From assembly GCF_030704535.1 (NCBI RefSeq), contig NC_081817.1, forward strand, positions 28,769,001 through 28,833,000: DNA of 64,000 nt, in the 5' to 3' direction. This document shows, piece after piece, positions 1 to 11,034 of this stretch. The position numbers and the translations under genes were made by a program. A model generated the notes under the pieces. It saw only the letters and a program-made list of their open reading frames with translations. It searched no databases and was not told the origin of the DNA. Source of the stretch: Vitis vinifera. Its lineage: Eukaryota; Streptophyta; Magnoliopsida; Vitales; Vitaceae. Each line of letters opens with the position of its first letter. The first letter of the stretch is position 1.

Positions 1-1123
1 GATGAGTAGATATGCATGGTGGGATTTGCCCCAGCGGTCCATGATGATAGAAGGCTATTATCCTTTTACACAAGCACTAAAAGAAAAAGGAAAAATTAAG
101 CCGCCATGCTTTGTCTTTTCATCCGCCCAAAAGTCTTGCAATATGCACCTCAAATCAAACCTAAGAGTATCAATCACTCTCTTTCTCTCCATCCATTAAA
201 AAGTATTAATTTCAAACTTGTGATATCTCACATTGTAGGAAATAATAGCCTAATATTATATATGTATAGGTTTTTTAATTTTGTACATGTACTTTAAAGT
301 TGTGAATATTGTTGAACTTAAAATGGATAATATCTACATGAAAAAGAGTAAGTCATTACAAATGATATTAAAATTGATCATCAATCTTAATGTGAGAGTT
401 TATTTGACCCTGCAATGAATCTTTTTATTTCTATGATCCTATGAGATACCACAAAGATATTGTGTACTCATATGAGGGTGCGTTATATATGTATTGATTC
501 TTCTTCTTCTTATAAATAAATTTTAAAGTTGTGAGTGCCTATGAGACCCAAAGCGGATTAGTACAAATATTTATATAGACTTACATTTAAATCTAATAAA
601 ATATTATTTGTTATATTAAAATAAATTGTTGTTTTTTTAAATGAATTGGAAATATTTTGAAGTGTTTGTTTATAAAGAATTTTAATAAATAATTGAAGAT
701 ATGAAGATTGATTGTAGGGGACTCCTGACATGTGTTCAACATTTCAAATATTGGCGAGTACCTAAGATATTTATTTGATATTATTCCAAAGGAGACTTTA
801 GCTAATATGCTTTAATTTTCTTAATAGTTTTGGTCCCACCCTCTATTTGTTTGTTCCCTAGAGCTTCATATATATATATTAGACTAGTCAAAATTTGAAA
901 GGTAATATAATTTGACATGATTTGTCTTCAGACTTGGACGCTACATTCCCCCTGTACAAAAGTTTGACTGTTAATTCGGTTTTTTTCTATAGTCAGATTA
1001 AGCTGGCAGCAGCCGGCACGATTGTCACAGGAAGCGCAAGGGAATTTACCATCTCATAGATTAATCAATTAGCTTTCCTTGCTATGCAAGTAAATCAACC
1101 CTACTTCCATTTCATATCTGCAT

Positions 1124-1130
1124 TATAAAT
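1124..1130 (+). promoter_or_regulatory. TATA box of small gene copy 1
   Basis: TATAAAT about 90 bases upstream of the ATG at 1221. The same motif sits at the same distance before the other three copies, so position and sequence are conserved through the duplications. Confidence 0.7.
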
Positions 1131-1220
1131 AGAGAAGCATATGTTAGTCTAATATTTCATCAAATGTCACACACTTCCTCTCATTTCTAGTTTTCTCAGG
1201 AAAATTAAGACGGGTTAAAA

Positions 1221-1397
1221 ATGGTCTTCTCAGCCATATTAAGTTGCTTTGTGCCATCATCTTCCTCGTCCCGAGTCTTCAATGATGCTGGTGGGTCTAG
1301 TGTGAAGGAACCTAAGAGCAAGTCATCGAAATCTTCATCAAGAGCTCCGATCCCGGTCTCTTACTTCCCTGTTAACTCATACCTCTCTCGCTTGTAG
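1221..1397 (+). CDS. Small Ser-rich protein, copy 1 (58 aa, unrecognised family)
   Basis: Single-exon ORF of 58 codons plus stop. The protein opens MVFSAILSCFVPSSSSSRVF, continues with a Ser/Lys-rich middle (about residues 24-41), and ends with a distinctive tail, RAPIPVSYFPVNSYLSRL. I do not recognise a named family and assign no function. The N-terminal hydrophobic stretch is short and holds a Cys; it is too weak to call a signal peptide. Support for coding: the same frame is kept intact in copies at 3420 and 7656 (minus), with mostly silent or conservative differences, while flanking DNA has diverged with indels. A TATA box lies about 90 bases upstream. Confidence 0.72.
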   Translation: MVFSAILSCFVPSSSSSRVFNDAGGSSVKEPKSKSSKSSSRAPIPVSYFPVNSYLSRL

Positions 1398-2592
1398 TGA
1401 TTAATTTCATGGCAAGGTGGAGTTAGAATTTGAAGAATATCAATCGATTATTCATTCAGTCTAGGTATCATATGATGGGGTTCTTCATCATGCAGTTGCT
1501 TGAGGAGCGATGATGGAGTTTGTTTTAATGTACAGTTTGATGATTAATTTGCAATAATTTGATTGAAGAATATTGTATTAGCTAGATCTTCATCTTGTTA
1601 ATTTCCTCCAACTGCATGCAATGAAACAGGTGTTTGATGATACCATGGAATTACCTGCAAATAAATAAGACATCAAAACCAATCTGAAAATTCAGAAACA
1701 GCAAAAAATTAAGTTCAGTTGGCCGGGGATTCCATTGGAAATTAAGAATCGGTACTTGAAATGGAAATTAGTGATTACCATATGGATAACAGCTAATAAA
1801 ACCCCAGAATCAATTAGGGTTTATCATCATATATTAAGCAAAAACTACGTGCATTATACAGATGATGATTGGTAAAGGAAGAAGTCTTAAAAATGCATGC
1901 CAATGGAAAAATTAGGGTGAAATTTGATCAACAGAGTGATGATTAGGTATGCATGATGGGATTTTCCCAATCCGTCCATGATGATAAAAGCCTATTATTC
2001 TTGTAAACATGTACTAAAAGAAAAAGGAAAAATTAAGCCCTCCTACTTTTCCTTTTCACCCCCCAAAAAGTCTCCACTATGCACCTCAAATCAAACCTAA
2101 AAATCTCTATCACTCTCTTTGTGTCCATTGGTTAAGAAGTACTAATTTCAATATTGTGATATCTCACAAGTATAGAAAAAAAGTTTTTAACACTATATAT
2201 ACACGAACTCCTTTTAATCTAATAAAGTCATGAGTATCTGTCATACTAAGAACAAACAATATCTATGTGAGAGAAAAAAAGTTGTTATAAATAGTATTAG
2301 AGTTTATCTTTGATTTCGTTGTAGAAGTTTGTTTGACCCCACGAGGGGTATCTGTTTCTTTAATCCCACAATCCTACTGAACATAGTTAAGACGTTGTAT
2401 TCGTATGAGAGTCTATTCATGTATTAATTCCTCTTAACCTAATACACTACTTATAAAGTTGTGAGTACGTATTAAACTTAGAATATGTACTCATAGTAGG
2501 TCATTACAAATATTTATGCGGACTTACATTTAAATCCAATAAAATAGTGTTACACAAATATTATATAAGTATGAAACACACTCTCATTTGAG

Positions 2593-2625
<33 letters not shown>

Positions 2626-3234
2626 TACCGAATAATGGTTCCTTAATTTGATTATATGTCTAAACTAGACAATTGATAAAAAAAATACTTTGAAATGAAA
2701 TTGATGTAAAAGAAAATAATGAGTTATATAAAGAGTAATTAATGCGACCTTTGGCCTTATAATTAAGTATGGTTAAATTACATTTTTTAATTCTCTTAGT
2801 ATGTGAGACCCAAATTATTGAATATTTTTTTAGGTTGTTATTCAATTGATGAGAATGACAAATTTATGGCTACCAACAATGATGTTTATTATTTAAAGCT
2901 ACTCATTTTGAAGAAGTCGCATACCAATCCTTAAACTAAATCAATTAGGTCTTAACTACTTTTTTATTTAATTTTTTTTTTGTAATGAGTTGGTCAACAC
3001 TGAAGCCTTAATTTTATGTTTGAAAACTTTATTTTAAATACACTTCTATTAAAAATAAGAATAATGTTAGTATATTTAATAGTTATTACTACTTTGGTCC
3101 CACTCTGGATGTGTTCGTTCTCTGAAGCTTCCCATTTTCTCTCGAAGGTAATTTTTGTCTAATGTCTCTCTAAGTTTTGAAAAGTTTTCTCAAAGACTTG
3201 GCCACCACATCCCCCCTGGACAAAAGTTTAATTT

Positions 3235-3240
3235 GGTCAA
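3235..3240 (-). promoter_or_regulatory. W-box-like element upstream of copy 2
   Basis: GGTCAA (TTGACC on the minus strand), the WRKY-factor core, about 90 bases upstream of the TATA box. The homologous site is intact in the inverted copy (8036-8041), has lost one base in the broken copy 3, and is altered in copy 1. Six-base motifs occur often by chance; only the positional conservation gives it weight. Confidence 0.4.
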
Positions 3241-3327
3241 ATTAAGCAGCCAGAATTTTCTCCAGAAGCTCAAGGGAACCATCTCACATATTATTTGGAT
3301 TTCCTTTCTATGCAAGCAAATCAGCAC

Positions 3328-3336
3328 TATAAATAG
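3328..3336 (+). promoter_or_regulatory. TATA box of small gene copy 2
   Basis: TATAAATAG, 84 bases before the last base preceding the ATG at 3420. It matches the motif at 6068-6076 and, inverted, at 7914-7922. Confidence 0.7.
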
Positions 3337-3419
3337 CGAACATCTTGGCATAATGTTTCATCGGTCATACTTCCTCTCAATATTTCTGGTTTTCTCAGAC
3401 AAATTAAGAAGGGTGAAGA

Positions 3420-3596
3420 ATGGGGTTCTCAGCTATACTAAGTTGCTTTGTGCCATCATCTTCCTCATCCCGAGTCTTCAATGATGCTGGTGGGTCTAGT
3501 GTGAAGGAACCTAAGAGCAAGTCATCGAAATCTTCATCAAGAGCTCCTATCCCTGTCTCTTACTTCCCCGTTAACTCCTACCTCTCTCGCTTGTAG
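3420..3596 (+). CDS. Small Ser-rich protein, copy 2 (58 aa)
   Basis: Intact 58-codon ORF. It is nearly identical to copy 1: residue 2 is Gly instead of Val, and the other differences seen are silent (for example the third bases of Pro and Asn codons). Same poly-Ser run near residues 13-17, same Lys/Ser middle and same C-terminal VSYFPVNSYLSRL. A predominance of silent changes between copies suggests selection on the protein. Function unknown. A larger overlapping frame at 3155-3484 is read through promoter and coding DNA and is a shadow. Confidence 0.72.
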   Translation: MGFSAILSCFVPSSSSSRVFNDAGGSSVKEPKSKSSKSSSRAPIPVSYFPVNSYLSRL

Positions 3597-6067
3597 TGAT
3601 TAATTTCACTGCAAGAGTTAGAATTTGAAGAGTATGAATGGATCATTGATTCAGTCTAGGTATCATATGATGGGGTTCTTCATCATGCAGTCGCTCAAGG
3701 AGTGATGATGGAGCTGGTTTTCATGTATTGTTTGATGATTAATTTGCAATAATTTGATTCAAGAATATCGTATTAGATCTTCATCTTGTTAATTTCCTCC
3801 AACTGCATGCAATGAAACAGCTGTTCGATGATACCATGGAATTACCTGCAAACAAATAAGACATCAATCCCAATTCTGAAAATTCAGAAACAAGAAGAAA
3901 TTAAGTTCAGTTGGGGTTTCCATTGGAAATTAAGAATTGGTACTTGAAATGGCAATAAGTGATAACCATATGCGTACAGCTAGTTAAACCCCAGAATCAG
4001 TTAGGGTTTATCATCATGTATTAAGCAAAAACTACTAATTACATTATACAGATGATGATCTAAAAGGAAGAAGTCTTAAAAGCCTATTATTCTTGTTTCC
4101 ACATGCACTAAAGGAAAACGGAAAAATAAAGCCACCTGCTTTGCCTTTTCATTCTCCCAAAAGTCTCCAATATGCACCTCAAATCAAACCTATGAATCTC
4201 TGTCACTCTCTTTCTCTCCATTAGTTAAGAAGTACTAATTTCAATACTGTGAAATCTCACAAATATAGGAAAAAATTTCCTAATGCTATATATACATGAA
4301 TTCCTTTAAATTTTATAAATTCATTTTGAAGTTGAGTACCTTTTAAACTTAGAACGAGAACAAGTTGTTATAAATAGTATTAAAGCCGATCTTTGACCTT
4401 ATGTGAGAGTTTGTTTGACTCTATAAGGGATATTTGACTTCTTTTTTTTTGTTCCACAAACTTATGAAACATAATGAAAACATTGTATTTGTATGAGAAT
4501 ATGTTATTTATGTATGGACTTCTCTTAACCTGGTATGAAACTTTTGAAGTTATGAGTATTTATTGAACTCCGAGTAAGTTATTATAAATATTTATGCAGA
4601 CTTATATTCAAATCCAGTAAAATAGTGGGGAAAAGATAAAAAACATAACTTCAATATTATTTGTTACACTTTTGGACTCATGACCTCCTATTGCATAAAC
4701 CTGATTTTAATATACCATCTTAAGTTATTAATTTTTTTAAATACATAAATTGTTAGGTAATAGACTAGTGATGTATCGGCTCTAACATGTTGGACTTATC
4801 TTTAAATTGAACATGTCCAACATACTTGTTAGTGGAACCTAATTAATTGTTCATTTGAAAGTGTCTTTTCCATTCATCTAAAACGTGCACAGTAAATTCA
4901 CAAACCCACCAAACTTGATGGAACCATTGGCTGAACATACCAACTATATGTTAGCTAGCTTGCTCTTCCTTTCTCTACATGGTAAGTAACAAAGGGGTAT
5001 TTAATGTTTTAATTAAAGTCATTAAATTTGGTAACTTCGCTGTTACAAAGATCAACAACAAAAGTACCAAGATTCATAAATAAGTTCATCATTTTCTTGT
5101 TCTTAGCATTTGTATCTAAGTGAAGCTATGAAAAGAGTTCAATTCTTTGTTACCCCACAAACCACAATCATTTTTCTTGCTATTAGCATCACTTCTAATA
5201 AGTCAATGTTGCCATAACTCTTTCGGGTGTTCTACACTTTTAAAACTGCATTGATTTTTTTTTTTTTTTTTAATTATGAGTTTCTTTGTTCTCTAAAATA
5301 TGGGTGAATTATACTAAGAAGTATAAATTCAGGATTGAGATTTATATCTAAAAATTCATAAAAGTTACATTTGATTTTTAAAATAATGCTTTTAGTATTT
5401 TAAAAACTTTGCCAATTGGGTTTAAAAATTAGGCCATTGATAAAAAAAATATAAGGTTAAAAAAAAGAGAGTTATATATAAAGTAGTGAGACCTTATTTG
5501 ACCTTACAATTAAGTGTGGTTAAATTACATTTTTTAATCCTTTTGGAATGTAGAGACCCAAATTAATGAACATTTTTTTAAGGGTGTTATTCAATTTATG
5601 AGAATGGCAAATTTCCGGCTACCAACAATGATGTTTATTATTTAAGGCTACTAATTTTGAAGAAGTCAACCACCAATCCTTAAACTAAATCAATTAGGTC
5701 TTAACTACTTTTTTTCTTTAATTTTTCTTGTAATGAGTTGGTCAACCCTGAAGCCTTAATTTTATGTTTGAAAACTTTATTTTAAATACACTTCTATTAA
5801 AAATAAGAATAATGTTACCACCATGGATGTGTTTGTTCTCTGAAGCTTCCCATTTTCTCTCAAAGGTAATTTTTGTCTAATGTCTTCCTATTATGATTGT
5901 ATGTAAGAGTCTAAGTTTTGAAAAGTTTTCTCAAAGACTTGGCCACCACATCCCCCGTGGACAAAAGTTTAATTTGTCAAATTAAGCAGCCAGAATTTTC
6001 TCCACAAGCTCAAGGGAACCATCTCAAATATTATGTGGATTTCCTTTCTATGCTACCAAATCAGCAC

Positions 6068-6076
6068 TATAAATAG
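6068..6076 (+). promoter_or_regulatory. TATA box of small gene copy 3 (pseudogene)
   Basis: TATAAATAG at the same distance from the start codon as in copies 1 and 2; the promoter core is retained although the coding frame is broken. Confidence 0.55.
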
Positions 6077-6150
6077 AGAGGCATCTTGGCCTAATACGTC
6101 ATCGGTCATACTTCCTCTCAATATTTCTAGTTTTCTAAGGAGGGTGAAGA

Positions 6151-6326
6151 ATGGAGTTCTCAGCCATACGAAGTTGCCTTGTGCCATCATCTTCCTCATC
6201 CCGAGTCTTCAATGATGCCGGTGGTCTATTGTGAAGGAACCTAAGAGCAAGTCATCAAAATCATCAGCAAGAGCTCCGATCCCGGTCTCTTACTTCACTG
6301 TTAACTCCTTCCTCTCTCGATTGTAG
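6151..6326 (+). pseudogene. Small Ser-rich protein, copy 3, frameshifted
   Basis: Clear homolog of the 58-aa copies, but 176 instead of 177 bases long. One G is missing in the GGT-GGG-TCT segment near codon 25, so translation runs into TGA after 27 codons. The usual stop at 6324-6326 and the sequence for the conserved C-terminal tail are still present out of frame. It also carries missense changes unlike the other copies (residues 2, 7 and 10 become Glu, Arg and Leu), consistent with relaxed selection. Confidence 0.8.
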
Positions 6327-6704
6327 TGATTAATTTCATTGCAAGGTGGAGTTAGAATTTGAAAAGAATATCAATGGATCATTGATTCAGTCTAGGTATT
6401 ATATGATGGGTTCTTCATCATGCGGTTGATTGAGAAGTGATGATAGAGTTTGTTTTTCATGTACTGTACTTTGATGATTGATTTGTAATTTGATTCAAGC
6501 GCATTATGTTAGATCTTCATATCGTGAATTTCCTCCTACCGGCTGCAATGAAACAGCTGTTTTAATACAAATAATTAAGACATCAACCCCAGGTCGATTT
6601 TGTCATAAGTACTTTTTCAGGTGTTCTATACTTTTTTGAAAGCGCGGACACGACATTTCTTGAGAGAATTAAAATTAGAGTCAAAGCCGTCTCAACGCAA
6701 ACGT

Positions 6705-7031
6705 CATCCATTAGAGTTTGAGATCAGGATAAGAAAAGAAAAAAAAGAAGGTTGAATGAATCAATGGATGTTAATTGATGTCCAATTTGTGAACGTGCTT
6801 GTGTGTCTATATATATATATATATAGAAAGAAAGTATCTCATCCGTTAAAGTTTGTGATCAGGATAAGAGAAAAAAAAAAAAAGGCCGGTTGAATGAATC
6901 AATGGGGTTAATTGATGTATAATTTGTGAGCGTGATTGTGTGCCTAGAAAGTATCTCGTCCATTAGAGTTTGTGATCAGGATAAGAGAAAGAAAAAGGTT
7001 GAATGAATCAATGGGGGTTAATTGATGACTA

Positions 7032-7033
<2 letters not shown>
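6705..7033. repeat. Three diverged tandem units (about 115-135 bp)
   Basis: A phrase with GTTTGTGATCAGGATAAGAG, followed by an A-rich run and then GTTGAATGAATCAATGG, occurs three times, starting near 6705, 6840 and 6956. The first unit is lengthened by a TA microsatellite (about 6810-6825). It has no coding potential. Confidence 0.75.

Positions 7034-7035
<2 letters not shown>

Positions 7036-7070
<35 letters not shown>
7036..7070. repeat. (GA)n microsatellite
   Basis: About 17 uninterrupted GA units directly after the tandem array. Confidence 0.95.
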
Positions 7071-7074
<4 letters not shown>

Positions 7075-7655
7075 GCATACTTTTTGGAGGATTAAAAGGC
7101 AAAGGGCATAGGCTTTTATGATCATGGACCTATAGGGCAAATCCCACCATGCATACCTAATCATCACTCTGTGGATCAAATTTCACCCGAATTCCTCCAA
7201 AATTCATCTGTATTATGTAGGTAGTTTTTGCTTAATACATGATAAACCCTAATTGATTTTGGGCTTTAATTAGCTCTTATCCCTATGGTTTACCTATATT
7301 GCTCAATTCTTTCCATTGGAAAATTCTTACTGAACTTCTTTTGTTGTTTCTAAATTTTCAGAATAGGGTTGATGCCTTATTTGGTTGCAGTTAATTTCAT
7401 GGTATCATTGTGCCGGACTTTCGATTAAAAACAGCTGTTTTATGGCATGCAGTTGGAGAAAATTAACAAGATGAAGATCTAATACCATATTCTTGAATCA
7501 AATTATTGCAAATCAATCATCAAACTGTACATGAAAACCAGCTCCATCATCACTCTGCATGACGAAGAACTCCATCATATAATAATACCTAGACTGAATC
7601 AATGACCCATTGATACTCTTCAAATTCTAACTCCACCTAGCAGTGAAATTAATCA

Positions 7656-7832
7656 CTACAAGCGAGAGAGGTAGGAGTTAACGGGGAAGTAAGAGACCGG
7701 GATCGGAGCTCTTGATGAAGATTTTGATGACTTGCTCTTAGGTTCCTTCACACTAGAGCCACCAGCATCATTGAAGACTCGGGACGAGGAAGATGATGGC
7801 ACAAAGCAACTTAGTATGGCTGAGAACACCAT
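7656..7832 (-). CDS. Small Ser-rich protein, copy 4, inverted (58 aa)
   Basis: Reverse-strand ORF of 58 codons plus stop, start codon at 7832-7830. The protein equals copy 1 as far as read: MVF start, poly-Ser, Lys/Ser middle, and the RAPIPVSYFPVNSYLSRL tail. Upstream on this strand lie a TATA box (7914-7922) and a TTGACC-type element (8036-8041), followed by sequence homologous to the upstream region of copy 2. The inverted orientation of a 1-kb unit next to three direct units implies a rearrangement after, or alongside, tandem duplication. Function unknown. Confidence 0.72.
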   Translation of the reverse strand: MVFSAILSCFVPSSSSSRVFNDAGGSSVKEPKSKSSKSSSRAPIPVSYFPVNSYLSRL

Positions 7833-7913
7833 TTTTAACCCTTCTTTTGCCTGATCAGAAAACTTGAAATGAGAGGCAGTATGATTGATGAGATATTAGG
7901 CTAAGATGTTTCT

Positions 7914-7922
7914 CTATTTATA
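7914..7922 (-). promoter_or_regulatory. TATA box of small gene copy 4
   Basis: CTATTTATA on +, which is TATAAATAG on the coding strand, about 82 bases upstream of the ATG. Confidence 0.7.
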
Positions 7923-8111
7923 CAGTAGATTGGAAATGGAAGTGGGGTTGATTTACTTGCATAGCAAGGAAATAAAGCCAAATCATATATGAGATGGTTC
8001 CCTTGAGTTTCTGGGGAAAATTCTGGCTGCTTAGTTTGACCAATAGAAAAAGACCCAATGACTGAACTTTTCTCCAGGGGAATGTTGTGGTCAAACTAAG
8101 CGTCGTTTTCA

Positions 8112-8232
8112 TTCATCCAAAACGTGCACGGTCAAGGTATTCACAACCCCGCGAAACTTGTGGAACCATCATAGAAATGGCCAAAAACGTATTCAGCTAG
8201 CTTGCTCTTCCTTTCTCTATACGGTAATTAAC
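8112..8232. repeat. 120-bp repeat shared with 4873-4993
   Basis: The stretch beginning near AAAACGTGCACGGT and ending near TTAACAAA matches about 4873-4993 in the same orientation, including GCTAGCTTGCTCTTCCTTTC. It is another fragment of the duplicated block, placed upstream of the inverted copy. From about 8233 to 9049 I see only AT-rich sequence without features. Confidence 0.7.
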
Positions 8233-9049
8233 AAATACAAATTCCTCATTTGATCAATCACTCTAACATTAGTTCTTGCCCAAGTCCATAACCATTTAGC
8301 TAACAAGAGAAGTTCTCCAACCAAGCAATAATGTCTCTCTTTTTCAACAATTTTCAGTAGCTTGGGGTTACCATCCTTATCTCAAGTCTGCAAGTCTCTG
8401 AAAAAGAGCTTCCTTGGAAAAAAATGCAATTCAAATCGTAGGCCACCTTTGCTTGTGGGAAATATTTTTAACATTTTTACGGTTTTTAAAATAAAATATT
8501 TGAAAAAAAAAGTAGTTGTAAAAATAATTTAGAATTTGTGATAGGTGAAAAACAATTTCTAAATTTATAATAATTTGTGAAAAATGTTTCTTCACTCAAG
8601 ACTCTATTGTAAATTCAAAAATTTAAAATTGGATTTTTAAGATGCTACTTCAAAATTTAGTAATCAAATTGAAATTTTCTATTATTTAACTCCTTATAAG
8701 CTATTGTAAATTTTGAAACAATTTTTCAGCTTGTCTTTCTTTTTTATTTATTTATTTATTTATTTTAAAGAAAAAAAAAACCTTTTTCCAACTTCCCTAA
8801 ACCAAATATAAGATAAATATTTCTTTGAAAAATCATTTTTTATTAATTTTATTGAATAAAAATATGTTTCTTACCCTACATCGTTTTTTTAGAAAAAACA
8901 TGAGCTAGTTTTAAAAATTATGAGAAGTATAAGACTCGACTTAAGAATTCTATTTAAACATCTCTAAGGTAGCACACATTTGATTAAGATCAATTTACAC
9001 AAGATTCATTTGATCATTTTATGATATGATGCACTTAGTGCTTGCTATA

Positions 9050-9618
9050 TGTCATGGACTTAGGCCTTTCCTAAGTTCACATGCGACATTTAGGCAACTC
9101 ACCCCGCTTAAAGTTGCAAAGTTAGTCTTTCCCTTGTACTTAGCTAGCCAAGCTAAGTTAGAGACAATTTGAAAGCTAGGAGAACCATAGGCAATACTTA
9201 AATAATAGGAAGCTTTGTTGCTCAAAGAAAGCTTTATAAGTACTTGGAGGCTCACTTGCTTGATTGGTTAGATTCTTAGGTGGTGTCTTGGCCAATGAGA
9301 CCCTTACCTATTTATAGGTACTAGTGGAACTCTCTAGAACTTGAGAGAATTCCTTACAAATCAAGAATGTTCTAGATTATCCTAGACACTACCTATGTAC
9401 AAGTATTTATAAGACATGTTTGGAAGTCTCTAGAATATCCCATAGGCTCCCCTTGTCTTCCACCCTTGGTGTAGAGATGTGTGGGTGCCTCTAACCATTT
9501 CTAGAACCTTCCTCACTCTTCCCACTAATGGCTAAGTGTAGATGGCTTTAGGAGTCTCTAGAAGCTTCCAGTCCTCTATATAAGCCAATGGGGAGAGTCA
9601 TTTGAGCAAGTCATGACA
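9050..9618 (+). mobile_element. Probable LTR of an LTR retrotransposon
   Basis: Starts TGTCATGGACTTAGG and ends GTCATGACA, fitting the TG...CA form. It contains a TATATAAG promoter-like motif near 9575. The last 90 bases recur in shorter form at about 10850-10944, as expected for a partner LTR remnant. No clean target duplication was found and no coding domain is recognisable in the following kilobase, so the element is truncated or non-autonomous. Confidence 0.5.
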
Positions 9619-9857
9619 CTCTCTCCCACCCATGCCATCTACATCCCTGTTGTTACCTCGGCTTGAAATCTCTCGATGTGTTTCCAGAACTCTTTCAAGG
9701 CATTGCGCGTTCCCAACTTGTCTACCTCTTAGGTAGTCCTTTCCATTGGACTAAATACTTTATCATAGGAGGGACTCCTTGTCTCTTGGTGACCCGTTCA
9801 ACTAAAATATTTTTCACCTCCTTCTCCCGTGAAGCCTCGGATAGATGCAACACCTAT

Positions 9858-10330
9858 TGTGGACTTGCATTTTTCATGTGCTTTCCCACTCGTTGGCGAG
9901 ACTTGCTTTTTAATGGTGAAAAATTAGTTTTGGAAAAGTTAGAGTCACCACTTATTTTATTTTAAAAAGGAAAAATAAAACAAGAAAGAAAACTCTAAAG
10001 AAATGACTACAAAGTTTTGGAAAAGCATGTATTAGAAAAGTCTGAGTTTAGGTACGAAAATTAGGTTACCTATTGAGAAGATACCTCAAAGAGGTAGTAT
10101 AACACCTCTAAGCCCTAAAAAGGTCTCTATAGACTAAATCAAAGGAAATGTGACAATTAATCAATTGATTAAGGATACCTAAAAGAGGTGAAGTGATTTT
10201 AAAAGAATCTACTAACACTAGCATTCCAAACAAGAATTCAAATCACAAACATAATTATAAAGAGTTAAGGTGCATACCTGGATTGCTTCTCAAGTGTTAT
10301 CATAAGACATAAAAGTTTGTTCAAAAAATA
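9858..10330 (+). mobile_element. Gypsy-type LTR fragment
   Basis: Begins TGTGGACTTGC, then a CTTTCCCACTCG phrase and an AGTCACCACTTATTTTA phrase. The same order of phrases occurs, on the opposite strand, at the edge of the solo LTR ending at 24728, and in degraded form near 31140. Its right end was not located; sequence up to about 10833 is AT-rich and without features. Confidence 0.45.
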
Positions 10331-10833
10331 AAGCATACAATATTCCAAAAAAATAGGTATAGATCTCACTAATACACATACTTATAGAATTTTGAAATTT
10401 GAAGGATAGGAAGCAAACCTGGGTAGCGAATTGAGTGCTTCAATGGGACACAAGGTTAGTTCATCAACAATTAAAACAATCTCATGTGTAACACAATATA
10501 AATAAGAGTCAAAAAAATATCAAACAATCACATCACTTGAATCATTATCTTAAGAAAATATTATAGTTGTCAGCCCACCAAGGCCAAATTTATTTTTGCA
10601 CGAGTTAATTCTATGAATTTCACTATTTGGAACCATGGAATCATTCTCGCTCATCAAAGATTGATAAAATTTTAAAGTTAATTCAAAAAGAAAAAAAATA
10701 AAAGTTGCTTGGCGAAAGAAATATGACAACAAGTTCTTTTGGAAAATGGAATTTTATTAGCTTAAGAGTAAGGCAAAATTTTAAAAGGAAAATTTAAGGG
10801 AATTACATTTATTGAAATTAGAATTTTGAAAAC

Positions 10834-11034
10834 ATTAAAAGATATGTTTAACAATGGCTAAGTGTAGGTGGCTTTAGGAGTCTCCGAAAGCTTTCTGTTC
10901 TCTATAAAAGCCCATAGGAATGGTCATTTGAGCAGGTCCTGACATATAACTAACTAGTTATTAACAATCACCAACTTAAATTGTAAGTCCCTTTGTAAAT
11001 TTGCTCTGAATTATTAAAAATATGTTTAACAATG
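10834..11034. repeat. LTR fragment flanked by a 22-bp direct repeat
   Basis: A 22-23 base sequence ending ATGTTTAACAATG occurs at 10834-10856 and 11013-11034. Between them lies a fragment homologous to 9528-9616 of the nearby LTR plus about 65 bases of unknown origin. This looks like a small insertion with a duplicated target, or repair filler. Confidence 0.5.

Larger units (their letters stand above)
1..8110. repeat. Locally duplicated block: three direct units plus one inverted unit around a small gene
   Basis: The opening bases recur at about 1939 and, partly, near 4081. They recur again in inverse orientation around 7095-7190. Each unit carries AT-rich upstream DNA, a TATA box, the 58-codon gene and a similar 3' flank. 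A separate stretch near 2680-3200 is repeated at about 5430-5960. The units differ by many substitutions and indels, so the duplication is not very recent, while the small gene within is much better conserved. Unit limits are approximate because alignment was by eye. Confidence 0.8.

Noticed and set aside
9663-9965. 100-codon ORF
   Set aside because: It crosses the junction between two LTR-derived segments and shows no domain.
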